Source: an uncultured Eubacterium sp. | GTDB lineage: Bacteria; Bacillota; Clostridia; Lachnospirales; Lachnospiraceae | Length of the DNA: 64,000 bases | Assembly: GCA_945939115.1 (NCBI GenBank) | Contig: CAMEVC010000001.1 | Location: forward strand, 172,569 to 236,568 | Direction of reading: 5' to 3' | Shown here: positions 26,489-35,929 of the stretch, one piece after another | Numbering within the stretch: position 1 is the stretch's first letter | Layout: each line of letters opens with the position of its first letter | Position numbers and translations under genes: made by a program | Notes under the pieces: generated by a model | Database searches by the model: none | Told to the model about the DNA's origin: nothing | Seen by the model: only the letters and a program-made list of their open reading frames with translations

Positions 26489-26986
26489 ATGTTTGAGATT
26501 GGTGATAAAGTAGTATACGGAGTTGTTGGAGTTTGTGCAGTTGAGAATATCGATACACCTCCTATCAAGGGGATATCAGGGAAATATTATTTTCTTCAGC
26601 CTGTATTTGACAGCAAGGGAATTATATATTCACCTGTTGACAGCAATAAGGTAATGATGAGAAATATTATGTCTGTCAAGGAGTGCGATAAGTTAAAGAC
26701 AAGAGCCCAAAACTGTAAAAAGGATGCTGAGCTTTGTGAGAAAATTACTCCTGTGCAGTACGATGAATTTATGAAATCTCAGGATGCTTTTAAGCTTATG
26801 CATCTTATTCGTGTATTATATATGATTAAGAATGAGAGAGCTAAGGATTTAAGGAAGATGAAATCTGCTGACAGCAGGATGCTTCTTGCAGCAAGGAAAC
26901 TCTTTTATGGAGAACTTGCAGCAGTGTATGGCGTTTCTTTTGAAGATATTGCTGAAGAGATGGATGAATATTTGTCAGTGGATTAA
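26489..26986 (+). CDS. CarD-family transcriptional regulator
   Basis: This 165-residue protein starts MFEIGDKVVYGVVGVCAVENI, the typical CarD/CdnL RNA-polymerase-interacting Tudor-like domain, which extends to about residue 65 (IYSPVDSNKVMMRNIMS). A helical C-terminal domain follows with LMHLIRVLYMIKNERAKDLRKM and MLLAARKLFYGELAAVYG. CarD proteins bind the RNA polymerase beta subunit and stabilise open complexes. In Firmicutes the exact regulon is often unknown. It has its own promoter. The MATE gene begins 33 bases after it. Confidence 0.88.
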   Translation: MFEIGDKVVYGVVGVCAVENIDTPPIKGISGKYYFLQPVFDSKGIIYSPVDSNKVMMRNIMSVKECDKLKTRAQNCKKDAELCEKITPVQYDEFMKSQDAFKLMHLIRVLYMIKNERAKDLRKMKSADSRMLLAARKLFYGELAAVYGVSFEDIAEEMDEYLSVD

Positions 26987-27019
26987 TAATACGATGATTT
27001 ATTAGTGGGAATATATACA

Positions 27020-28363
27020 ATGAAAGATTTAACCAGGGGAAGTATAACGAAATTGATATTCTGGTTTGCATTACCGGTCTTTATTGGTTCGTTATTACAG
27101 ATGACTTATAATCTTGTGGATACTAAGATTATAGGATATGTGTTAGGAGAAAGTTCGCTGGCGGCTGTCGGGTCTACGAATTCTGTTAATATCCTTGTGA
27201 TAGGATTTCTACAGGGGCTTACTAATGGATTTGCAGTTATAGCATCCCAGTTTTTTGGCGCCGGGGATACAGCTAATTTTAAGAGAGCGGTTGCAGGTTC
27301 ATTTAAGTATGGAATAATAGTGTCAGCAATACTTACAGGAGTTGTCCTTGTATTTTTAAAACCTCTTCTTTTATTGCTTAACACACCTGAAGAACTGTTA
27401 AAAGAAGCTTATGATTATATTATTATTATATTTGCAGGTATGATAATACTTATGCTCTATAATGTCTGTGCTGCCATTCTCCGCTCAATAGGAGATTCAT
27501 TTACCCCACTTATATTTCTTGGAATATCTGTAGGACTTAATATCGGAGGAGATATTCTGTTTCTGAAGGTTATTCCTATGGGGGTGCGTGGTGCTGCTGT
27601 TGCAACTGTTTTATCACAGTTTATTGCCCTTGTTTCCTGCTTGATATATAGCTATAAAAGATATGAAATACTCTGGATAAGCAGAAAGGATTTCAGAATT
27701 GATTCTTCACTTACAGCTAAGCTTATGTCAACAGGTTGTTCCATGGGATTTATGAGCAGTCTTGTGTCAATAGGTTCTGTCACATTGCAGAGTGCAATCA
27801 ATGCATTTGGACAGGATATTATACTTGCCCATACCACAGCAAGAAGATTATCTGAACTGTTTATGATGATGTTTGGCGTACTTGGAACTACGATGGCAAC
27901 TTTCTGCGGACAGAATCTTGGCGCCGGAAAGTATGACAGAATAAGAAAAGGTATACTTACTTCAATTCTTATGGGATGGGTGTGGTGTGCTATGACAATT
28001 TTGGCATCATACACGGTTGTACCTTCATTTATCAGAATGCTTATAAGTTCTGATAACAGAAAGGTTATAGATACAGCGGCTTTGTATTTAAGAGTTGATT
28101 CGCTGCTTTACTTTGTAACTGCCATGATTACTATTATAAGAAATTCTCTTCAGGGAATAGGAGACAGACTTACTCCGATTATCTCAAGTGGTATTGAGCT
28201 GGCGGGGAAAGTTATTATCACATTTACACTTGTGCCGCTTATGGGATACTGGGGGGTTATTCTCTCAGAACCTATCGTCTGGGTGTTTATGGTTATTCCC
28301 CTCATTGTACAGCTTGTGAAGAATCCTGCATATGCAAGAGGGAAGACTGTAAATGAACAGTAA
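27020..28363 (+). CDS. MATE family efflux transporter
   Basis: The approximately 447-residue membrane protein has twelve predicted helices in two halves. Family features include FWFALPVFIGSLLQMTYNLVDT at the N-terminus (landmark), AAVGSTNSV, and SQFFGAGDTANFKRAV. In the second half these are repeated as FCGQNLGAGKYDRIRKG. MATE pumps export cationic drugs or metabolites using Na+ or H+ gradients. A GTG at 27005 could add five residues; the ATG 27020 is preferred. The substrate is unknown. Confidence 0.9.
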   Translation: MKDLTRGSITKLIFWFALPVFIGSLLQMTYNLVDTKIIGYVLGESSLAAVGSTNSVNILVIGFLQGLTNGFAVIASQFFGAGDTANFKRAVAGSFKYGIIVSAILTGVVLVFLKPLLLLLNTPEELLKEAYDYIIIIFAGMIILMLYNVCAAILRSIGDSFTPLIFLGISVGLNIGGDILFLKVIPMGVRGAAVATVLSQFIALVSCLIYSYKRYEILWISRKDFRIDSSLTAKLMSTGCSMGFMSSLVSIGSVTLQSAINAFGQDIILAHTTARRLSELFMMMFGVLGTTMATFCGQNLGAGKYDRIRKGILTSILMGWVWCAMTILASYTVVPSFIRMLISSDNRKVIDTAALYLRVDSLLYFVTAMITIIRNSLQGIGDRLTPIISSGIELAGKVIITFTLVPLMGYWGVILSEPIVWVFMVIPLIVQLVKNPAYARGKTVNEQ

Positions 28364-28388
28364 TATTTGAGAAAGCTCAATAAAAAGG

Positions 28389-28417
28389 TTGCATTTTTTT
28401 CTCCCAGATATTAAGAT
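28389..28417 (+). promoter_or_regulatory. valS promoter
   Basis: TTGCAT at 28389-28394 and TAAGAT at 28412-28417 have a 17-base spacer, directly upstream of the T-box leader. Confidence 0.55.
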
Positions 28418-28423
28418 AGTAAG

Positions 28424-28696
28424 GAATTTTATATTTAAAGGCATTGATGAAGAGGAGTACATATCTTTATCCAACAGAGATGACCATTCACTGGCTGGAA
28501 GATGGTCTTGGTAATGAGGATGTGGAAGGTAGCTTCTGAGCTTCATGGCTGAGAAACATACAGATTAGGTCATGACGTTTTCCGCGTTAAGGATGAATGA
28601 GGATTATCACAAGATAATTAAACAAAGGTGGTACCGCGTTAATAAGTTTATTTACGCCCTTTGCAGAGTTTAAGCCCTGCAAAGGGCGTTGTTTTT
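28424..28696 (+). ncRNA. T-box riboswitch (tRNA-Val) leader of valS
   Basis: The T-box sequence AAAGGTGGTACCGCG is at 28624-28638. The terminator ACGCCCTTTGCAG (28654-28666) pairs perfectly with CTGCAAAGGGCGT (28677-28689) before a T-rich run. In stem I, GGAAGGTAGC at 28524-28533 offers GTA (28529-28531) as the specifier codon, consistent with valine and the downstream valS. The specifier was read by eye and not confirmed by folding. Confidence 0.93.
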
Positions 28697-28751
28697 ATGT
28701 CAGACATATTCCTGCTGACAGATACAGTACACATCAAAAAGGAGATTGAGT

Positions 28752-31403
28752 ATGAGTAAGGAATTGGAGAAGAATTATAATCCGTCTGAAATAGAAGACA
28801 GATTATATAACAAATGGCTTGAGAAGAAGTATTTTCATGCAGAAGTAAACAGGGACAAGAAACCATTTACTATTGTAATGCCTCCACCGAATATCACAGG
28901 TAAATTACACATGGGTCATGCCCTTGATAATACTATGCAGGATATCATTATCAGATTTAAGAGAATGCAGGGGTATGAGGCTCTCTGGGTTCCGGGAACT
29001 GACCATGCAAGTATCTCAACAGAGGTTAAGGTTACAAACGCTCTTAAAGAAGAGGGAATAGATAAGCATGAGCTTGGAAGAGAAGGATTCCTTAAGAGAA
29101 CATGGGAATGGAAGAAAGAATATGGTGGAACTATAACAAGCCAGCTAAAGAAGATTGGTTCTTCATGTGACTGGGACAGAGAGCGTTTTACTATGGATGA
29201 GGGATGCTCTAAGGCAGTTCAGGAAGTATTCATTAAGCTCTACGAGAAAGGACTTATCTACAAAGGCTCAAGAATTGTAAACTGGTGCCCTGTCTGCAAC
29301 ACATCTATCTCTGATGCAGAGGTTGAGCATGAGGAGCAGGCTGGACATTTCTGGCATATTAATTATCCAGTAGTCGGAGAGCCGGGAAGATTTGTTGAGA
29401 TTGCTACAACAAGACCAGAGACACTTCTTGGAGATAGTGCGCTTGCTGTTAATCCTGATGATGACAGATATACTGACCTCATTGGAAAGATGGTAGAACT
29501 GCCACTCACAGACAGACAGATTCCTATTATCGCAGATGCTTATGTTGATAAGGAATTCGGAACAGGCGTTGTTAAGATAACACCGGCACATGACCCTAAC
29601 GATTTCGAGGTCGGTAAGAGACATAACCTTCCTGAAATTAATATTTTAAATGATGATGCTACGATTAATAATCTTGGCGGCAAATATGCAGGAATGGACA
29701 GATATGAGGCAAGAAAAGCTATGGTGGCAGACCTTGACGCATTAGGTCTTCTTGTCAGAGTGGAGGAGCATACTCATAATGTTGGTACTCATGACCGTTG
29801 TAAGACTACTGTTGAGCCAATGATTAAGCAGCAGTGGTTTGTTAAGATGGATGAACTTATTAAGCCGGCTGTTGAGGGCGTTAAGAACGGAGATATTGAG
29901 CTTATCCCGGCATCTATGGATAAGACATTCTTTAACTGGACAGATAATATCAGAGACTGGTGTATTTCAAGGCAGCTCTGGTGGGGACACAGAATTCCGG
30001 CATATTACTGCAAGGATTGCGGTGAGATGAAAGTTTCAAGAGAGGCTGTCTGTACATGCCCTAAGTGCGGAAGTCAGAATGTTGAGCAGGATCCTGATAC
30101 ACTTGATACATGGTTTTCATCAGCATTATGGCCATTCTCTACACTTGGCTGGCCGGATAAGACACCTGAGCTTGAGTATTTCTATCCGACAGATGTTCTT
30201 GTTACAGGTTATGACATCATATTCTTCTGGGTAATCAGAATGATATTCTCAGGCTATGAACATACAGGTGAAAAACCATTTGGCAAAGTACTGTTCCATG
30301 GACTTGTAAGAGATGACCAGGGAAGAAAAATGAGTAAGTCTTTAGGAAACGGTATCGACCCTCTTGAGGTTATAGATAAGTATGGCGCAGATGCCTTAAG
30401 ATATACTCTTATCACAGGTAATGCACCTGGTAATGATATGCGTTTCTACTGGTCAAGAGTTGAGGCAAGCCGTAATTTTGCTAACAAGGTATGGAATGCA
30501 TCAAGATTTATAATGATGAATGACCCTGATAACAAGATAAAGGCTACAGATGAAAGACCTGATAACCTGACAGATGCTGATAAGTGGATTTTATCTAAGA
30601 TGAATGGGCTTATCAGAGAAGTTACAGATAATATGGAAAAATATGAGCTGGGAATTGCAGTTGCCAAGCTTAATGATTTTATCTGGGAAGAGTTCTGTGA
30701 CTGGTATATTGAGATGGTTAAGCCTAGACTTTATAATGATGAAGATGATACTAAGACAGCAGCTATATGGACATTGAAGACAGTTCTTATAGATGCTCTC
30801 AAGCTGCTTCATCCGTATATGCCATTTATCACAGAAGAGATATTCTGTAATATTCAGGATGAGGAAGAGTCAATCATGATTTCCCCATGGCCGGTATCTG
30901 ACGAGAAGAATAACTTTGAAGCGGAGGAGAATGCTATTGAGACAATCAAGACAGCAGTCCGCAATATAAGAAACTTACGTGCAGATATGAATGTTGCACC
31001 TAGCCGCAAGGCACTTGTATATGTAGTTACACAGAAAGATGATATTAAGAATATATTCGAGAATTCACTTGGATTCTTCGGAACATTAGCATACGCAAGC
31101 GATGTTAAGGTTCAGGGGGATAAAGCTGGAATTCCGGATGATGCGGTTTCTACAGTTATTCCTGATGCAGTTATCTATATTCCTTTTGCAGAGCTTGTAG
31201 ATGTAGATAAGGAGATAGAGAGACTTAGGAAGGAAGAGAGCAGGCTGGAGGGCGAGATAAAGCGTTGTAACGGAATGCTTAACAATGAGAAGTTCACATC
31301 TAAAGCACCTCAGTCAAAGATTGACGAGGAGAAGGGTAAACTGGTAAAATATACCCAGATGCTTGAACAGGTTAAAGAGCGTCTGGAAGCTTTATCTAAG
31401 TAA
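28752..31403 (+). CDS. valS: Valyl-tRNA synthetase
   Basis: The 883-residue class I synthetase charges tRNA-Val. The HIGH-type motif is in PPPNITGKLHMGHAL, and the KMSKS motif is in GRKMSKSLGNGIDP. The editing (CP1) domain contains TTRPETLLGDSALAV and GTGVVKITPAHDPNDFEVG. A C-terminal coiled coil at about residues 815-883 (EIERLRKEESRLEGEI) is typical of ValRS. ATG 28752 is chosen over an upstream TTG because AAAGGAG lies seven bases ahead. It is regulated by the preceding T-box. Confidence 0.98.
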   Translation: MSKELEKNYNPSEIEDRLYNKWLEKKYFHAEVNRDKKPFTIVMPPPNITGKLHMGHALDNTMQDIIIRFKRMQGYEALWVPGTDHASISTEVKVTNALKEEGIDKHELGREGFLKRTWEWKKEYGGTITSQLKKIGSSCDWDRERFTMDEGCSKAVQEVFIKLYEKGLIYKGSRIVNWCPVCNTSISDAEVEHEEQAGHFWHINYPVVGEPGRFVEIATTRPETLLGDSALAVNPDDDRYTDLIGKMVELPLTDRQIPIIADAYVDKEFGTGVVKITPAHDPNDFEVGKRHNLPEINILNDDATINNLGGKYAGMDRYEARKAMVADLDALGLLVRVEEHTHNVGTHDRCKTTVEPMIKQQWFVKMDELIKPAVEGVKNGDIELIPASMDKTFFNWTDNIRDWCISRQLWWGHRIPAYYCKDCGEMKVSREAVCTCPKCGSQNVEQDPDTLDTWFSSALWPFSTLGWPDKTPELEYFYPTDVLVTGYDIIFFWVIRMIFSGYEHTGEKPFGKVLFHGLVRDDQGRKMSKSLGNGIDPLEVIDKYGADALRYTLITGNAPGNDMRFYWSRVEASRNFANKVWNASRFIMMNDPDNKIKATDERPDNLTDADKWILSKMNGLIREVTDNMEKYELGIAVAKLNDFIWEEFCDWYIEMVKPRLYNDEDDTKTAAIWTLKTVLIDALKLLHPYMPFITEEIFCNIQDEEESIMISPWPVSDEKNNFEAEENAIETIKTAVRNIRNLRADMNVAPSRKALVYVVTQKDDIKNIFENSLGFFGTLAYASDVKVQGDKAGIPDDAVSTVIPDAVIYIPFAELVDVDKEIERLRKEESRLEGEIKRCNGMLNNEKFTSKAPQSKIDEEKGKLVKYTQMLEQVKERLEALSK

Positions 31404-31433
31404 CAGACATAATGCAGAACAAGGAGGATTGTT

Positions 31434-31775
31434 ATGGCTGAAGTAATGAAACCTATTCCTTATACACAGTTTTCTATGGAGATGAGAAGCGGTAAGATTA
31501 TAGATATCGATGATGGTTTTACTGAGCTTCTTGGCTACACAGAGGAAGATTTTGAGGATGGTATTGTATTTAAACAGTTTGTTCCGAGCGTTGAATATGA
31601 TGAAGTTATAACCGAATTGAGAGAGAAGTTCATTGATAAGAGATATGTAAGCTATGTTCAGGAGTTTTTATCAAAGGATGGCAAGACTCTTAAGGTAGTA
31701 GCTTTCTATAAGATTGAGAACAAACTTTTAGCCGGACACAGAGTTATTAAGGTAAGTGCAGCAGTAATTGAATAA
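31434..31775 (+). CDS. Single PAS-domain protein
   Basis: The 113-residue protein is essentially one PAS domain: FSMEMRSGKIIDIDDGFTELLGYTEEDF, then a central helix region and YVSYVQEFLSKDGKTLKVVAFYKI (landmarks). There is no output domain, signal peptide or membrane segment, so it would act as a stand-alone sensor or adaptor. An AAGGAGG site precedes the ATG. It lies 30 bases after valS and is followed by a hairpin with a T tract. The ligand and partner are unknown. Confidence 0.75.
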   Translation: MAEVMKPIPYTQFSMEMRSGKIIDIDDGFTELLGYTEEDFEDGIVFKQFVPSVEYDEVITELREKFIDKRYVSYVQEFLSKDGKTLKVVAFYKIENKLLAGHRVIKVSAAVIE

Positions 31776-31808
31776 TTTGGCTTTAAGCTGTGCGAATAAT
31801 TTAACCTT

Positions 31809-31852
31809 CATCAGGGCATATTGTATATATGACCTGATGGAGGATTTTTTTT
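31809..31852 (+). terminator. Hairpin with T tract after the PAS gene
   Basis: CATCAGG at 31809-31815 pairs with CCTGATG at 31833-31839; inner bases can extend the stem. After GAGGA come eight T residues at 31845-31852. The T tract is separated by five bases from the stem, so termination may be weak, and the same GGAGGA could serve as ribosome site for the next small gene. Confidence 0.6.
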
Positions 31853-32014
31853 ATGAGAATTGATAATGAATTAAGAAGGAAGTTAACAGCGAGAATATTG
31901 GCATTACTAGTTATTTTAAGCATGATTTTATCTGCAACGGGGTGTACCTCTGAAAGTGAAAGTGAAACAGGGGTTATCCTGATTTATACAGAGGAAAACG
32001 TGACTTTTTTGTGA
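31853..32014 (+). CDS. Small (53-residue) putative lipoprotein
   Basis: The frame ATG-AGA to TGA encodes MRIDNELRRKLTARILALLV, then ILSMILSATGC, then a short polar tail starting TSESESETG. It has a charged N-region, a hydrophobic core of about 15 residues and a lipobox LSATGC with the cysteine at residue 31, so the mature part would be only 23 residues. GGAGGA lies upstream at 31839-31844. It could be a genuine mini-lipoprotein or the 5' remnant of a longer lipoprotein gene. No homology was recognised. Confidence 0.5.
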   Translation: MRIDNELRRKLTARILALLVILSMILSATGCTSESESETGVILIYTEENVTFL

Positions 32015-32020
32015 CATTTG

Positions 32021-32049
32021 TTGTAAATGAAAAGGCAGTCTGATATAAT
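32021..32049 (+). promoter_or_regulatory. nadE promoter
   Basis: TTGTAA at 32021-32026 and TATAAT at 32044-32049 are separated by 17 bases, about 45 bases before the nadE start. Confidence 0.6.
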
Positions 32050-32094
32050 TTTTATGTTTGTACATAAAGAAAAGATATCGAAGGAGAGTATAAG

Positions 32095-34035
32095 TTGAGG
32101 GACGGATATATAAGGACAGCAGCCATGACACCTAAGATAAGAGTGGCTGACTGTGAGTATAATATTAACAATATTAGGGAACTTATGACAGAAGCTTATA
32201 AGGCGGATACGGCAATCGCAGTCTTTCCGGAGATGTGTATTACAGGATATACATGCAATGATCTTTTTTTACACGACAGACTTCTTAATGCGGCGCTGGA
32301 GGGACTTGTATGTCTGAGGGATTATTCAGCATATACACCGGGGATGATGAGTTTTGTAGGGCTTCCATATGAAATGAATGGGAAACTGTACAATGTTGTT
32401 GCAGCATTGATGAATGGAAGAATCTATGGTATAGTGCCTAAGATGTTTCTACCTAATTATGGAGAGTTCTATGAAAGACGTCAATTTACGCCGGGATTTA
32501 AGGAGTGTGTAAATGTTGAGATTGCTGGAGAGAAGATTCCATTTGGAAGTAATCTGCTTATAACATATGATAATAATAGGAAATTAAAAGTAGCTGTGGA
32601 AATATGTGAAGACTTGTGGACTCCTGAGCCACCGAGTATCAGCCATGCTAAGAATGGCGCAACTCTTATTGTCAATGCATCTGCAAGCAATGAGACAATA
32701 GGAAAAGATTCATACAGAAAGCAGCTTGTGTCAGGACAGTCTGCAAGACTTGTATGCGGATATGTATATGCCAGTGCAGGTGGTGGAGAGTCAACTCAGG
32801 ATATAGTTTTTTCAGGACATAATCTTATATGCGAGAATGGAACAGTTCTTGCTGAGGCACACAAGTTTCTTGATGAGTCAGTGTATGCTGATATTGATTT
32901 GGACAGGATATATTCTGAACGCAGAAGGATGAGTACCTATGATGTGAAGGAAAACAGTCCATATACCGTTGTCAGGGCAGAGGGGCTTATAGATAAAGAA
33001 CTGGAACTAATAAGATATTTCGATAAGGCACCTTTTGTTCCATCTGATAAGATGGAAAGGGATTCGCGTTGTGAAGAGATTCTTAATATCCAGACTTATG
33101 GACTTAAGAAGAGACTTGAGCATACCGGATGTAAGAGTGCTGTCATTGGAATATCGGGTGGTCTGGATTCAACATTAGCCCTGCTTGTCACTGTGAGGGC
33201 CTTTGACTTGTGCGGTATAGACAGAAGTGGTATTTCCTGTATAACAATGCCTTGTTTTGGTACAACGGACAGGACATATAATAATGCAGTTAAGCTTACT
33301 AAACAGCTCGGATGTACATTGAGAGAGATAAGCATTGTCAAGTCAGTAAGACAGCATTTTGAAGATATCGGACATGACGAGAATGTGCATAATGTGACAT
33401 ATGAGAATGGACAGGCGAGAGAGAGAACACAGATTCTTATGGATATTGCCAACCAGATTAACGGTATGGTAATAGGAACAGGAGATATGTCAGAACTTGC
33501 TCTTGGGTGGGCTACTTATAATGGCGACCATATGTCTATGTATGGAGTTAATGCTTCTGTGCCAAAGACACTGGTAAGGCACCTTGTAGAGTTCTATGCT
33601 GACACATGTGGTAATGCGGAACTTACTGCAGTGTTAAAGGATGTGCTTGCAACTCCGGTGAGTCCTGAACTGCTTCCACCGAAAGAGGATGGAACAATTG
33701 CACAGAAGACAGAAGACCTTGTAGGTCCATATGAACTTCATGATTTCTTCTTGTACCATATGCTAAGATTCGGTGCAGAGCCTGCTAAACTGTACAGGAT
33801 TGCAAGGATTGCTTTTGCAGAAGAATATGATGATTATACTATATACAGATGGCTGAGAACATTCACATGGAGATTCTTTGCTCAGCAGTTCAAGAGATCA
33901 TGTCTGCCGGATGGCCCTAAAGTTGGTTCGGTAGCTGTATCGCCAAGAGGAGATTTGCGAATGCCGAGTGATGCAAGCGTTCATGAGTGGATTAAACAGC
34001 TTGATATTATAAAAGAAACTAACGGATATGAATAG
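32095..34035 (+). CDS. nadE: Glutamine-dependent NAD+ synthetase
   Basis: NadE amidates deamido-NAD using ammonia released from glutamine. The 646-residue protein has an N-terminal nitrilase-type glutaminase (Glu in AVFPEMCITGY, Lys in VPKMFLPNYGEFYE, nucleophile Cys in VAVEICEDLW). The C-terminal synthetase has the P-loop GISGGLDSTLALLV and GTGDMSELALGWATYNGDHMSMYG. The start is TTG at 32095: AAGGAG lies eight bases upstream, and the resulting MRDGYIRTAAMTP matches the family N-terminus. It is the long Gram-positive and proteobacterial glutamine-dependent form. Confidence 0.97.
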   Translation: MRDGYIRTAAMTPKIRVADCEYNINNIRELMTEAYKADTAIAVFPEMCITGYTCNDLFLHDRLLNAALEGLVCLRDYSAYTPGMMSFVGLPYEMNGKLYNVVAALMNGRIYGIVPKMFLPNYGEFYERRQFTPGFKECVNVEIAGEKIPFGSNLLITYDNNRKLKVAVEICEDLWTPEPPSISHAKNGATLIVNASASNETIGKDSYRKQLVSGQSARLVCGYVYASAGGGESTQDIVFSGHNLICENGTVLAEAHKFLDESVYADIDLDRIYSERRRMSTYDVKENSPYTVVRAEGLIDKELELIRYFDKAPFVPSDKMERDSRCEEILNIQTYGLKKRLEHTGCKSAVIGISGGLDSTLALLVTVRAFDLCGIDRSGISCITMPCFGTTDRTYNNAVKLTKQLGCTLREISIVKSVRQHFEDIGHDENVHNVTYENGQARERTQILMDIANQINGMVIGTGDMSELALGWATYNGDHMSMYGVNASVPKTLVRHLVEFYADTCGNAELTAVLKDVLATPVSPELLPPKEDGTIAQKTEDLVGPYELHDFFLYHMLRFGAEPAKLYRIARIAFAEEYDDYTIYRWLRTFTWRFFAQQFKRSCLPDGPKVGSVAVSPRGDLRMPSDASVHEWIKQLDIIKETNGYE

Positions 34036-34045
34036 GGAGGATATT

Positions 34046-35224
34046 ATGCCTGATAAGAAGAATATTAAAACAGCAGATGCTGAGAAAAAAGTTGTGACAA
34101 AATATGACCGAAAGGTACAGAAAAGAAGAGAGGAGCAGCTTAGGGAAGCAAGAAGACGCTTTATAACTAAATGGGTTCTGATTGCAATATTAGCCGGAGT
34201 AATAATTGGAAGCGGTGTAGCTGCAGGATTGAAGCTTAACAGTATCTATAAGGATTATATCCAGGTCGATGGGGATAAGATAAGTGAAATTGAGTTTGAT
34301 TTCTATTATGGAATCTCTAAGACTAATAATCTTAACGCTACACTTTATGGAACAATGACTTACGGAGACTATTATACATCATATATGGGATATAAAACAT
34401 CGGTGTCTGATAAGAAGCAGGAGTATTCTACTGACTACACATGGTATGATTATTTCGCCAATACGACTGTAGATGCAATTAAAGAGACTAAGGCACTCTT
34501 AAAGGATGCAGACGAAAAGGGATTTAACTATGAGTCTGCCGATGCGGATTATGATGAATTCATAAGCCAGTTAAAGGATGCTGCAGGTGAGGCAGATATG
34601 TCATATAAGGATTATATAAAGGAATTATATGGCAAGAGAGCAACTGAGAAGAGGGTAAGCACATATATTAAGGATTATCTCAAGAGTACAGCATATCAGG
34701 AACATTTACTTGATGAACTTAAGGCTACCGATGCCGAGATTGATGAGTATTACCAGAGCAATAAGGATTCATATGATGAATTTGAGTATAGAAAGTATAC
34801 TTTTACATCAGAAAGCGCTGATTCAGCGGATATGGAAGAAGCTAAGGGAAAGGCAGATGCATTTGCAGCAGGAGTAAAGTCTGAACTTGATTTTATTAAC
34901 CAGTGCAGGATTTATTCAGAGGCTGGAGATGATACATATAATGACGATGGGGCTTCACTTGTCACAGAGACTAAGAAGAGTGCTATAGAAGCTGCATGCG
35001 CTGACTGGATTGCATCATCAGACAGAAAAGAGGGAGATGTAACTGTAATTGAGGACAGTACTAATACTTGTTATTATGTTCTCTATTATGTAAAGAGGAG
35101 TTATGACGGAGATGATGATGAGACTATTGGTTCAATTTTGCTGGATCAGAAATATTCAGAGTATATTAGTAAATATACAGACGATATGAGTGTAAATGTT
35201 GAGAAGAGATTCTCATTTGAATAA
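34046..35224 (+). CDS. Membrane-anchored SurA/PrsA-like protein
   Basis: The roughly 392-residue protein has a basic N-terminus (to about residue 42, RKVQKRREEQLREARRR). One transmembrane helix follows at about 44-66 (VLIAILAGVIIGSGVAAGL). A large extracytoplasmic domain rich in Asp, Tyr and Lys makes up the rest. Its early part (GDKISEIEFDFYYG) and helical layout with DEYYQSNKDSYDEF resemble SurA_N/PrsA-type foldases, but no clear parvulin PPIase motif is present. The start at 34046 has GGAGG five bases upstream. It immediately follows nadE. The extracellular chaperone role is inferred. Confidence 0.6.
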   Translation: MPDKKNIKTADAEKKVVTKYDRKVQKRREEQLREARRRFITKWVLIAILAGVIIGSGVAAGLKLNSIYKDYIQVDGDKISEIEFDFYYGISKTNNLNATLYGTMTYGDYYTSYMGYKTSVSDKKQEYSTDYTWYDYFANTTVDAIKETKALLKDADEKGFNYESADADYDEFISQLKDAAGEADMSYKDYIKELYGKRATEKRVSTYIKDYLKSTAYQEHLLDELKATDAEIDEYYQSNKDSYDEFEYRKYTFTSESADSADMEEAKGKADAFAAGVKSELDFINQCRIYSEAGDDTYNDDGASLVTETKKSAIEAACADWIASSDRKEGDVTVIEDSTNTCYYVLYYVKRSYDGDDDETIGSILLDQKYSEYISKYTDDMSVNVEKRFSFE

Positions 35225-35245
35225 TTGTTAAAGGAGAAAATATCC

Positions 35246-35896
35246 ATGTTGGACCTTAATCTCTGCCAGTGTATCATATTCGACCTTGATGGGACTATAC
35301 TTGATTCTACTGAAGTGTGGGCTAAGGTCGACATGGATTTTTTAGGCAGAAGAGGAATTCCGGTTACGGAAGAATATATGCAGGAAATAAAAACGCACAC
35401 ATTTGAGAGCGGTTCTGTATATACTAAAGAAAAGTATAATCTTTTGGAATCCACAGAGGCAATAATGAAAGAGTGGTACGATGCGGCGCTTGAGGCATAT
35501 CGTGACAAGGTTATACTTAAGCCCTTCGCAAGAGAGTTTATAGAAAAAATGCGCTCTCAGGGCAAGAAGATTGTTTCGGCCACATCTTCGGACAAGGCAC
35601 TTTTTGAGCCATGCCTTAAAAGAAATGGAATATATGAATTGTTTGATGCATTTACACAGACTAATGAAGTTAAGCGGGGGAAGAAGTTCCCGGATGTGTA
35701 TATAAGGGCGGCTGAGAAAGCCGGGTGCAGTCAGGAGGAGTGTATAGTTTTCGAGGATGTGTTATCTGCTGTGAAAGGTGCGAAGAGCGGTGGGTTTAAG
35801 GTTGTAGGTGTATATGACAAGGCCTCTGCCTCTGACTGGCAGAAGATATGCGAAATAGCGGACTTTCATATTAATACATATAAAGAGATGTTATAG
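35246..35896 (+). CDS. HAD hydrolase (beta-phosphoglucomutase-like)
   Basis: The 216-residue HAD protein has motif I CIIFDLDGTILDSTEVW, motif II VSATSSDKAL, the lysine in EVKRGKKFPDVYI, and motif IV IVFEDVLSAVKGAKSGGF. A helical type I cap lies between motifs I and II. These fit the PGMB/phosphatase subfamily. AAGGAG is placed nine bases before ATG 35246, so the longer TTG start is not used. It precedes the patatin gene. The substrate is not known. Confidence 0.82.
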   Translation: MLDLNLCQCIIFDLDGTILDSTEVWAKVDMDFLGRRGIPVTEEYMQEIKTHTFESGSVYTKEKYNLLESTEAIMKEWYDAALEAYRDKVILKPFAREFIEKMRSQGKKIVSATSSDKALFEPCLKRNGIYELFDAFTQTNEVKRGKKFPDVYIRAAEKAGCSQEECIVFEDVLSAVKGAKSGGFKVVGVYDKASASDWQKICEIADFHINTYKEML

Positions 35897-35929
35897 AACA
35901 TATTGTGTTCGCTTTTAAGGAGGCAGGTT

